This document shows positions 1 to 11,500 of a DNA stretch of 51,880 nt, one piece after another. The stretch comes from Elysia marginata (Eukaryota; Mollusca; Gastropoda; Plakobranchidae): the NCBI GenBank assembly GCA_019649035.1, contig BMAT01009156.1, forward strand, positions 14,369 to 66,248, in the 5' to 3' direction. How positions within the stretch are numbered: position 1 is the first letter of the stretch; each line of letters opens with the position of its first letter. The notes below the pieces were generated by a model. It was given only the letters and a program-made list of their open reading frames with translations, made no database searches and was not told where the DNA came from. A program made the position numbers and the translations under genes.

Positions 1-654
1 TTTTTTTCAGTCCCGAGGTGTTGACTTTATCCGGATTCCACTGTACATTCAGTTAGGCTGAGAATCAAATTGTGAATCTCTTGAACATAACATTCTTTTT
101 CTAGCAATATTATTTAATTTTAGGGGTGCTATCTACATTAGTGGAAAAAAAAATTAAAACTGTGTTGAAGGACATGATACAGTCATGTCTTCACTCTCTT
201 TGACAAATGGTGTTCAAAGGAAATAACCGACTTTATATTTTCTTTCCTCAAGCCATCAAACATTTAAATAGGACTAGAATTAAGACATTATTCTAGATGA
301 TTTCATATAGTTATTCTTAATAATATGAAGGGCACATAAGGATGGGGTATTTTGTTGAGCAGGATGAGTTAAGACGAGTGCATTTATTTCTGGTTTGTTA
401 GGAGTAGGACAGAAGAGAGAAAATGCTACAAAGATAGAGAGGGGGAGAGGGAGAGAGTGAGGGGGAATATTTGTGTGGGTGTCTGCAAGAGAGATAACTT
501 TTCTTTTCTTTTCTTTAATACATGATGTACTATTTGAGTACTATGTTTAGACCTTACATTCCTACAAGGATTTAAAGATCAGAAAAGAAGAATTTGTTAG
601 CCAAACCTCTAGAACAAAATTTAAAGCCTATGAAGACAGAGCTTTTACTTTCCA

Positions 655-1010
655 GGGCTCAAATGTCTAGTGCCGTCTACTCTTACGAGTCCAACAGTCT
701 GAATGTATGTAGATTCAAATCAGTTCTGAAGACATACCTGTTTGAAAACTAAGCCATTATCACAAATTTATTAGGAACCTTAAATTTACAAACTATCTTG
801 TCCATGTTTTTGCACTATATATATATATCAATTTTTATTTTTCAAATAATTTTTCAACTTTCAGTTGTCGACGTTATATATGTAAACTTGTATGAAAGAA
901 GTTGTGTAGTTTTTCATTTTGTGAAGCACTTTGACAATTTTTTAATTGTAAAAAGCGCTATATAAATCTAGAGATTTTTATTATTATTATGATTAATAGT
1001 TTTTTTTTAT
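655..1010 (+). mobile_element. 5'-truncated L2/CR1-like LINE 3' end
   Basis: Positions 666-752 translate to a 28-residue open stretch ending in FKSVLKTYLFEN and a stop. This resembles the usual C-terminal end of L2/CR1-type reverse transcriptases. It is followed by a 3' UTR that ends in the motif AAAAAGCGCTATATAAAT (about 950-967) and a short ATT run, which is typical of L2-type LINE tails. The polymerase body is absent, so this is a dead 5'-truncated copy. The clade is assigned from motif memory only. Confidence 0.6.
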
Positions 1011-1013
1011 AAT

Positions 1014-1105
1014 AGTGCACTTTATTTTCATTATGTTAAAATCTGTCAGCCTGACACTTGTATTGACTAAATAAGCTGCAACTGAATTGAATTTGAAACC
1101 CATTA
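1014..1105 (+). repeat. Retroelement 3' tail with TTGAA-type ending
   Basis: This segment runs from a GTGCACTTTATTTTCAT-like start to ATTGACTAAATAAGC and an imperfect GAATTGAATTTGAA ending. The same layout occurs at 14590-14716, where the tail is a cleaner AATAAACTTGAATTGAATTG. The shared order of words indicates a dispersed retroelement family with a TTGAA tail. The family itself was not identified. Confidence 0.45.
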
Positions 1106-2339
1106 AAAAAAATTCTTTTTAAATCTTCGTAAAAAAAAAATTCATAGTTTAAGCCTCATCTAGAATAAAAAAATCAATCAACCAAAAGTTTATTGGATAT
1201 TGTTTTCACAAAAAATCACAACTCCAAGAAGACCCAGTCACTTTTTAAGCAGTAGCAATCACAAAATTGCTAAAAGGATTTTAAAATGGTTTTAACAAGA
1301 ATTTTTGCTATCACAGCCTGCTGAAAAGTATAACCTTCAAATACAACATATTGTGTCTGACAGAGCTTTTGTTATGTTATTACTTCCTTACAAAAGCTAA
1401 TTATTTTAGTTTGTCTATACTCTCTGCCCTCACAAACAAACTGAAGAGCAACATACACACACAGTGAGATAAATTATCTAATTGAAAATCAAAGTGTGCC
1501 CTTATAAACTGATAAAAAAGTGTCTTGTTAACAAATCCTTAATGAAGACCTCATGAAATGCATGTTTTACCTGCCTCATCTTTGCAGAAATGATGTTAAA
1601 AAGAGCATTTATCTTTGGGGGAAGAAAATGGTTTTCATCAGATCACAGTCAATGTGAAAGGTTGAGATGCAAAAAAAATAAATTTATTTGTTTTATTAGA
1701 CCATAACAAGAAAAAAAAAGCAATTTAAACAAATCATCAAATGTTTTTTAAAATAAATTTACCTACAAACTATTCCTGATTTTGTTCATGTTTTCACACA
1801 AAATGAGGTTTTATGCGTAGAATTGATTCATTTAAAACTTTAAAAAATTTTCTCACTAAAATTAAATAAAAAATGTAACATAGCACATTTTATAAGGAGC
1901 ATTTAAATTCTGGCCCTATATTCATTATCTTTGTCTACTGATGAATGTATTGTTTGACTTGACTCTAATTGCATGTGCATTGGTAAATTTTAATGTCATT
2001 TATCACTGTACTAGGAGAATGGTTTGTCTCACATATATGCCATCTTGACTTGGGCATATAATTATGTTCATGAAATCATTGCCCACCTTATGATAGAAAA
2101 AATAGTTTAAATGCCTTGAGCCATTTTATCTTAAAGTTAGTAGCATAACGTTTCTGTAAACGGGATACGCCATTTAGGTTTGATGGTTAATTGTTTACTT
2201 AAACTGTAAATTACGATTGTGCCATTTTGATAGCACAGTAATATCTTATGACTTTTTTGTGGTTGTCATTCTGTAGCACAAGCACTTAAATATTTTTGCC
2301 CAAGGTTGAAAGAATTTCTCTATTTCTCCTTCCATTCCC
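1106..2339. other. Upstream non-coding stretch
   Basis: This is AT-rich sequence with homopolymer runs. I see no coding exon, RNA gene or clear promoter in it. It may be a 5' UTR intron or the flank of the PARP14-like gene. Confidence 0.4.
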
Positions 2340-2373
2340 AGGGTTTAGATCTATTTCACTGAACTATGTAGAG
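2320..2373 (+). other. Likely 5' UTR splice acceptor and start context of PARP14-like gene
   Basis: A strong polypyrimidine tract (about 2316-2338) leads to CCCAG ending at 2341, 32 bases before the ATG at 2374. This looks like a 3' splice site, so a 5' non-coding exon or a trans-spliced leader probably joins at 2342. The ATG has a G at -3 and at +4, a good initiation context. It is the first ATG of the open frame; the frame extends upstream to 2296 only through a non-ATG codon. Confidence 0.5.
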
Positions 2374-2551
2374 ATGGCGGATTACAAAAACTGTCTAAAA
2401 GTCACCGGCCTTCCTTCGAATATCTCTGAAGATGAACTCAAGATAATTTTCCAGAACAAACGCAACAAAGGAGGTGGACCCATTGATAGAATCTTCTTGG
2501 ACACAGCTGGAAATGCTTCTTGTGCTTTGGTCTACTTTAAAAGTCCAGAAG
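2374..2551 (+). CDS. PARP14: PARP14-like exon 1: first RRM-like module
   Basis: The exon encodes residues 1-59, starting MADYKNCLKVTGLP. The pattern KVTGLP, then NKRNKGGGP, then CALVYFKSPE is the PARP10/14-type RRM signature with its GGG turn before the third strand. It ends in phase 1 at SPE, inside the last part of the RRM fold. The donor is G|GTATCT. Confidence 0.85.
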
Positions 2552-5500
2552 GTATCTTTAACTTAAAATTAGTGTTTGCTTAAACTTGTATTGATTGTTA
2601 CTGACATCTCACCTAACCGTTAACTCTTTGTGAAGTTGAACATATATCTGAAGTCCAAAGTAAATTTGTCCGTGAAAGAGAAATGACAAAAGTAGAGCAC
2701 TCCAAATATCAAAATAACTTTATAATATTGAAGTAAAGACTTACTTTTAAAGTGTAAGTACTTAAACGAATAAGGTAAACGTTTTGAAATTGGCAATGGA
2801 CCAACATTTAATTTTTCAATTAAATTTTGATAACTTAGATCTCAAGCTAAGGTTTTGATTACAAAGTGTTTATAAAATTCTATTTCAGCTGTTGAAATCA
2901 TATTGGCAAGAGGAAATACTGTAAAAATTAATGAACACATCAGCCATGTATCAAAATATGTCAGTGCTAGCAGAAAGGAGGAGAAGCAAACCAAAGCACC
3001 TCAATCGAAACCAACAAATCCATGCAGTAAGGCTCAAAGTGCCAGAAAGCTGTCGCAAACACAGGACCAAGCAACAAAAATTTCCAAGATGCCTGAGCAA
3101 CCCAAAGAAAAGTTTGCTTCCGTCAAACCAGGCCCTTTAGATGAAATCAATGATACAGCTGCATTGAAATTTCAAGTCAGACGCACGATAAAAGCAACAC
3201 TGTCTGACATTTGGAAGAGCAAGGATTTTTATATTTATTACCTAGAAGACCCATCAGTCAGTCAGGACAAGCCTATCGAGGAAACTTTGTTATTAGACTG
3301 TTTAAATAAGGTGCTCTATGTGACGTTTGAAGATGAAGAAGGTATGAATTTTTTCCCCAGTATCCATTGTTGAGATAAAAATTTTAATTTTAATAAAATA
3401 CTTCCTACAAATTTAAAGGAAAGATTAATTAAATGTCCCTTATTGAACTTTTTTTTCAGCTTTGTTTCGTCTTTATTATTGTATTTTCTGCTTGAATGTG
3501 TAGGTTTTTGCTTAGTCCTTTAATTCTTGAGTTTTAGCTTTCTCAACTTTTGAAGATATGATTGGAAAATTTAGTTATCAGAAATCATAATGAAACGAAT
3601 TTTGTGAACACTTTAAAGCATATAACATGAAAACATTGAAAAATATGTTTTTAGCTTAATCTCATCATAATGTCCTGAAAGACCTTTCTAGCATACTATT
3701 TTTTTTTATTAAAGTATGTTCGGAGAAGTTGCTAAAATCACAGAGATGGTCTTTGCCCGCTTGTCGTTACAAACTCTCCAGCCTGAAGTGAAACACCTAA
3801 AACTAAAACATGAGTAAAGGTTCTTAAAATATTTTCCACCTCTTTTTGCAAAAATCCTATACATGTATAGATGCATAGAGTAGATCTTTAAAGCTTTTAT
3901 TTTTTCTCTCTTACTCTTGTATACTATTACTCACTGTGGCATTCTCCACATCATTGACTTTGTCAATACAATTATTTCAGACCAACAGAAAGTATGCTTT
4001 ACAACTTAGCTAAATAAACGTGATGTTATAACAATGTATTATAAATAAAAATTGGTTTTAGAAAAAACTTTAAAAACACAATTGCTCCTAAACCTTCCTT
4101 GTTTGTGAGTGAGAAATAAGCTACTGAGGTCTCAAATCATATCCATGGATTTTTCACTCAAAAGGGATGTTTGCAGATTGTCTAATTATAATATTAATTT
4201 CGAATTAGCAAATAACTTTTTTTTGTGTTAGAACCCAAGAAAAATGAGCACTATGAGCTTAGAGTTACTTTATTTGATCCCCAGAGATATAGGGACTTAG
4301 ATATAAAATGTAATCTTTTGTTCCCTTAAAAACTATGAAGGTTGGAGATGGATTAAAAACTCTTTAGCTTTTGTAATGCTGCTGTCTTTCCCACCCACCC
4401 TATTGTTTGGCTAAGATCTGATAAATAGAATAGGTTTTGAAGTGCACAGAGAGCAGGAATTGCCCTCCTAAAGAAGTTATGTACTTTTGTGTGTGTTTTA
4501 GTTATAAAACTTTGAAAACCTGCATAAAAAGTGAATTTTATCTTTGTTTTTTGGCAGTTATTGTATAAAAAAAAAGAATCTCACCTTTACAAGTTATTGA
4601 TATACATTTTTATTTAACAGAAGAATACCATTATATTTATCATTTTTATCTACAGGTGCAATGAACATGTGTCAACAAAAACATGGCCCTGACAGCAATT
4701 TTTTAAGAGTGGAAATGTCTACTGAAGCTGATTTTAACACGTATCCAAATAAAGTATCAGTTCATGGTTTTCCTTTGAAAGATAAGTCAAAGAGAAGATT
4801 TTTGGAGTTTGTTCACGATGTGACAGGGTGGGAAGTGATAGACATCATTCAATGGAACGAACCTCGCTCAGCAATTTTGGTATTTGACGAAGAGGAATGT
4901 CATGGTAAGCTTTATAGGTGGGGCAGAGTGGTTAGCATGTCGGACTTGAGATCTGGAGGTCGTGGGTTCAATTCCTGACCATGTCCAATTTCGTAGCTGA
5001 CAAAAGAAATAAGCAAAATTCATCCTGTCTGCAGAGATATCATCATTTCACAAAGCAGTTTTTGTAGGTGGAGAAAAATAGGCTCAAATGTTCAAACTCA
5101 ATTTTCTCAAAAGTAGGAAAACTGGAGATGGAACAGAGCAGTTCTCAGGCGATGTTTTGTGAGACAGTTTAGATATGGGGGAAAGTTCTGTATATGCTAT
5201 GTACATATTAACTGATATCTGACTCAGGAGGAATTAGTGCATAGTTATACTGCTAATGTCTATCTAGTTATAACATTTATTTGCAATCGGGCATATAATA
5301 TACGCAATACATTTTTATCATATTAGAACCCAAGGAAATTGATCTATGTGGGCTCAGAGCTGCCTACTTACCTTCTTTGATCCCCAGAAATATAGGGACT
5401 TACATATAAACTGAAATCTTCTTTTTTTTTTTAAATTTAGGACAAGTGAACATCTAATAAAAGTTCTTTATCTTATATCATGCTACTGCTTTTCCCACTC

Positions 5501-8500
5501 ACTGATAAACCTTTTTGTATTTCATTAATTGGCCTTCTATTGTGCATTACAAATACATGTAGCACACAATGAATCATTGAATGACAACATTATGACCTGA
5601 CATGAAATAAAACCATAACACAGTCATACACTCATACGCTAAAATCTGATGCACATGACAGGTGCCCAAAATCTGAATAAATAAGCAGCCATGACCTTGT
5701 GGGAAGCTTTATCACAAAGAAAACAGTATACCTTAAAAGAATGAAGCAGCATACAATACTTTTTGTGTGTGAAGGGTGAGGGCAGGGTAAGTATTAAAAG
5801 ATATAGAGTCCTGCAAATTCTTTTTTTGAAAGAAGTGAATAATTCTATAGGTTTTGTCAACCTATAATAAGTTTTCTTATACTCATTTTGATAATTAAGT
5901 TTGCAAGACCTCAAGATTTCTACTCTAACACAAACTTATTGCTAACATGTTCAACCGGGGGATCAGTTGTTTTACTTATTTTGCCATTAAAACTAATTAG
6001 GCTCTATACTTGACATAATATCTAATCAATAGAGAACCAAAATATAGAATCAAGTCACTTTGTTTCAACTGAATGTGAACATAAAGAATGAGCTCTTTCA
6101 TCACACAGTGCAATAAAACTCTTTAAAGCAAATTCAGTTCTTGAGTAGGAAATGATCTGCAGCATAGGTGTCATTTAAGAGGCAGCAAAGCTACATGCTT
6201 TCTCAGCTAAATAATGCTGGGCCACATGGTGTCAACACCCCGTAAAAGCCTTTTTTAAAACAGTTTCTATCATTAACTTAAATTAATGGTAAAAAGTAAT
6301 AACATTTTCTCTTTTGGATGAGCTTGATAAATTTTGTTCCATGAACCTTAAGTATGCACAAGACTATGTAAAAACTATCACAATTTACATTCACACAAGA
6401 AGGGCTTTTTCCTATTGAACTGATAAGTGCTGAATAAATTTCTATTTATCTTTTTAAATTAATGGATTTTTGAAGTCTCTAAGTACTTAAACTCACTTAA
6501 ACCATCATACAGATTTTATTAATTAATATTCTTAATGAAAGTTTTTTATTGTCATTTTGTACTTTTATTCTATAAAGATATCACAGAAATCTGCTGGAAT
6601 CTGAGGACTCAATTTGATGGCATAAAAATCATGTCTGCCCCTGTCTTTAGGACAAAAAGTGTCAATGTTTGTGGTCTTCCTCGTGGATTTGACAAATGCT
6701 TGCTCCAGCGATATCTTTCAAATAAACGAAGTGGAGGTGGGCCTGTTGCGTCAGTTGCCATGCAGGATAATGTGGCCATTGTCACATTCAAATCAGAGGA
6801 GCGTAAGTATGAACTGACTGTTTACATTTGGTTAGTAATGGGACAGGCTGAAACTGTTTTTGATGTTTTTTATTTGTTTGTGTAAAAACAAATAATTCAG
6901 GATCAAAATATCATCTAACTCTTAAACGAGTAACTGTCATCTTCTCATGAAAAAAAGGCCTCTTGCAAAATTTCTATAAAAGTGAAAACTCGTTTTATGT
7001 TTTAAAAAAAGTTATGAATAGAGGGCAATATTAACAGCCTCTTGAAAATAACTGATTAGAAAAATAGTATATTATGTTGCGAGTTTAAATTTTAAATCAG
7101 AATTATTGACCAATGAAATCCTGGAGAAAGTTTTGAGTTCGAGCATTAAATGCTGAAAACATTTTCTCGTTGCATACACATAGCTGTTGAAGGTATGTGG
7201 GAAATATTAATTTTTTTTCTTGTTTCAGATTTTTTTGGTGTCCTTCAGAAAAAAGATCATTCCCTTGAGAATCATCCATTAACAATTGAGGCATATTATG
7301 AATGTCTATCAAGATCAACATTCAAAAGGAGCTGCAGCTCAAAGTCTCCAAGTGTCTCATCTCAGGCAGAGGACATGGATTGGGTACACATACAGGAGGC
7401 AAGAGAAGCTGAAGGAAGCAGACCTGGCATGCAATCTGAAGATGAAGATGATTGGGAAGACTATGGGTTTTGTGAAGAAGAGGAATCTCGTATGGATTTG
7501 GAAAAGAAAGATCTAACCCTGTTGAAAAATACTGACATTCTGAAGGAGTTGCAGCGTAAAAATAAATCCGTAAAAATTAGTATTGACACTCAAGGCTCTA
7601 AGGCTAAATTTCAAGGGCACAAGTTGGGAATTCAGAAAGCTATGACAGAGCTTTTGCAATGGTCAATGAAACGTTTTGAAAAAATACAGCTAAATTTTTT
7701 GACAAAATTTCAATTAGAGGTTTTACAAAATGATTGTGTACAACACAAAGTCAATGCAGAATTTCAAAAAGAGAAGAAGCAAGCAGTGCTTGTTGTTGAA
7801 GGCAACACTGCTTTAATAAACTTTGTTCAACCAGCAAGCACTGAATTGTTGACAATGGTGGTAAAGACTTTTGTTGCAGAAGAAACCAAAAAATTGTCAG
7901 ATCCTAATGCCAGACTTTTGTTTATTTCCAAGCTTGGCCTTGAACATTTGTCAAGTCTGCAGAAAGCACCTGATGGTACCTCACTGGGCATTCTAGTTAA
8001 ATATGATGAGCAAAACAATTCTTTGCTGATGGTATGTCCTCAAGAGAAGAAAGCTGAACTTCACAATAAAATAGATGAATTCATGAAAGAAAATGTGATA
8101 AATGTCAAAACTGTGAAATGCTCAGAGGGAAAAATTCATTTTCTCAGTAAATACAGAAAGGATATCATGACCTCAATGAAAGAAAAATACAAACCTCTGG
8201 GAGTAATAATCACAGAGAGACCTAACAGTTTTGAGTTGAAAGGAAAAAAAGATGAAGTGACAACTGCAGAGAGAGAACTTGTCAAAATTAGGTAAAAATT
8301 AGAAATTAGAAAAGCAGTTTAGATGCATAAAAGAAAAAAAAAATTTTCTTGTTTTCATAAACTGTGTTGCAAGTTCCAAACACTCTACAATAGCCTGTAA
8401 ATTTGTCTTTATTACACACAGAAGTAAATTGAAGAACAAAATACATTTCTAAAAAAATCTGTAATTGTGTATCAACCATCAATGACATGATAATAAAAAT

Positions 8501-11500
8501 TATGATGCGTTTCAAAAGCAGAAAACTGTTTAGATTCTTTTGCTTCTTAAAAATTTACCTGGAGACTTTAAAGAAAGCACAACACGAACATGAAACTTAA
8601 AAGAAGCACAACACGAACATGAAACTTTGAATTTTTCACCCACATCATTACAGACATACCCCATGCCAGCAGTGAGCAGGGAATTCTTCCCGATCTGCAA
8701 CGTAGCACCTGGTTTATGACCACAGGCCAATGAAACTAAATCAGTAAATGCAAACTTTGGAGTCATTCTAAGCAGCTGTGATCAAGATGAAATTTTTAAA
8801 GCTTATAGTTGACTCACTGTAAGATAAGATAAGAAGTAAAACTGTGATTTGTATGAAGTATTCAAAAATTTCTCTCAGATTTGTTTGGATTGAATGAGAC
8901 AAGGAAAAAAGCAAACCTTATAAGCATGTGTTTTTAGATGCATGTGACTAGAAAATTATTGATTTTCAAAAGAATTGATTTATCTGTTAAAATGCAAGTC
9001 TGAGCAACTTTGTTCCTTTTCTAAATTTCACATGAACATTTCCTGAATGTTTTCTTTAAATAGGTTTTTATATATTTAAGTTGCATAGAATTATATTATT
9101 TCTTAATTGAGCTAAAAAAAAACCCAACCAAACAGTGACACATATATAATCCTCCTGCGCTTCCCAACCTCAGCCGCTTTTCTAAAATAGGTATAGATAT
9201 TTATGCCTTTGTATTTCATTTCAGGGATTCCGTCTTTGCTGAGGATTTTCCCCTCAAGTTCTTTGCCATCAAGGAGTATATGATTGAGGGGGATGGAAAG
9301 TTCATCAAGTCAGGCATTGAAAACGAATTGGCCTGCTGCATTTGTTTACCATCTAGTTCTTCTTCTGGTGGAGTTGGTAGGAAAAGTCCAGAATCCAGAG
9401 GAGCTTCTACTCCCTTGAAACTTCTGCCTGAGCCCCAAGTTGTTGCAACAGCAAACTTTGGTTATTTTACATTGCATTTTGTGCAAGGAGATCTTCTTGG
9501 TTTGAAGGTGGCGGCCATTGTGAACCCAGTAGATGAGACCAAACAGCTAAACATTGGCGGTTTAGGCAAGGCTATAATTACTCAAGGTAGGATTTTAAGG
9601 AAGCTTGCACAAACAAATCTATTGGTAATCAGAATCACAAAAGTTTTTTAAATTGGTGCTAAAACCCGTTTTTATTTGTGATGAAAATTGTTTTTATTGG
9701 TCTTGAAAATCATTTTTACTAATCATGAAATATGAAAAGCATAAGGTATCCTATCTATCCTATTAAATTGTACAAATAGGTCATTAACCACTATTATCCT
9801 GTGTTACTGTTAGTTTCAGTGAAGATCAATGTCAGAATGTGGAGCTAAAATCACCACTAACTGTGTATGAGAAATCTGTGTATCTGTGTTGTTTGTTATC
9901 TTCTACAACGTTCTTACTAAAAACATGTGTTTCTTGTGGTTGAAAGTTACCAAAATAAAAAAAAAAAAGCTTGTATTTAGATCTACACTGGATCAAAATC
10001 AAGAAGCGGAAACCAGCTGAATTGCAGTGTAGTGATTAATAATAACTTTATATCTTTTTCTCCAAATCCTTCTCTTACTACTTCTTTTGTCACTTTTTCT
10101 ATTTTTATAGAATTGTAAGGAAAATTTCAGAAGTTTTAGTGCAAAGAGGGGATGGAGTATAGTTGAAGAGAGATTTTCCAAAACTTGACGTTTGCTCTTT
10201 CATTGAATTCAGTATTGCGCCTCTTACATGATTCTTGATAACAAAGTAAACATAAATACACTGCATTTTCAACCAAAAGTTTGTAAAAGGCTTCTAATGT
10301 CTCAATATTATTTGCATTTTACAAAGACAAAGAGGTGAAAAAATCAGAAATTTTTCTTGTTTTTTTTTTTCTAAAACTTGCTATATATCTAAACATCAGG
10401 TGTATTTCACAAGGACAAAGAGACAGAAAAAAATCAGAAGTTTTTCTTGGTTTGCTCTGAAACTTGAAAATGCAATTACTGAAGTTTGGAAACCCGCTCT
10501 TCAAATATGAAACATGAAAAGGTTAAGTTGTTGACAGTGGGTTTCAAGGCGAGGTGGTGAGGATACAAGCTGTTAAAATACGTTTTCAAGATTTGATGGC
10601 AGGCACATCAAACTTCTGATGTGGCTTCTTTATCTATATTACCATCAGAGGTTTGATGTGCCTGCCATCTATATTTAAATTCAGATTTCTCTTAAGTTTA
10701 TGCTGATAATAAAAAAAAAATTGAACTGTAATGGGAACAAAAAGCTTCTCTGAGTAGTTAATATTTTTATCAAAAAATTTTTTTCTACATTCTCTGTTTT
10801 GAATTTGGAAAACGAAATGTACATATTTCATATGAACAGGTGGGACTCAAATCCAAACTGACTTGATGAAGACTGCAGACTCAGAGCTTGTCACTGTCAC
10901 CAGCAGTGGTCACCTAGCAAGGTGTCAGCACATTTTGCATGTTGTTCTGCAAAAGTTCAGTTCTGGCAGCAGTACTAATGTGGAAACAGCCATGTCTGCT
11001 GTTCTGGACTGTGCCAGCAATGAGCGTTTTTCCTCTGTGGGGTTTCCTTGTTTAGGCAGTGGACGTGAGCTTTTAAAAAACTTAAGATTTGTTTGGTGCA
11101 GCAAGCTTAGTTGAAAATATTTAATTTTTATGTCCATAAATATGTTTTCATAGAAGCTATCACCTTTTCTTAGCATTTTTATGAAAACAAAACACACGAG
11201 AAAGCTCTTAAAAAAAGAGAGAATTGCAATTTAAAAAGTGAAAGCAGCATTATAGAGATAAGTAGAAAAAAAGGCACAAGTTGAGGGCAGTGGACCTGTT
11301 AATTCAAACCGCATGGCTCTTCCTTTGGTATTGACATGACAAAGATTGTTGTGAGATATTTTGGGTAAGCTAAAAAAATTTTGTTGATAGTTTTGTAGTT
11401 TTGCAACGTTAAAAAAGTTAGAGATGACAATTTTTTTTTCCTCTGGCCTGATCTCTCCAATTTCATGCTGGTTTTTAATAACCTTAGGCAGTTTAATCCA

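Noticed and set aside
2931..3140. 69-residue frame overlapping exon 2
   Set aside because: It is an out-of-frame shadow of exon 2, which has matching splice phases and RRM motifs.
4914..4985. Possible tRNA gene after exon 3
   Set aside because: A and B boxes are present but an acceptor stem and a complete cloverleaf are not, so a SINE head fits better.
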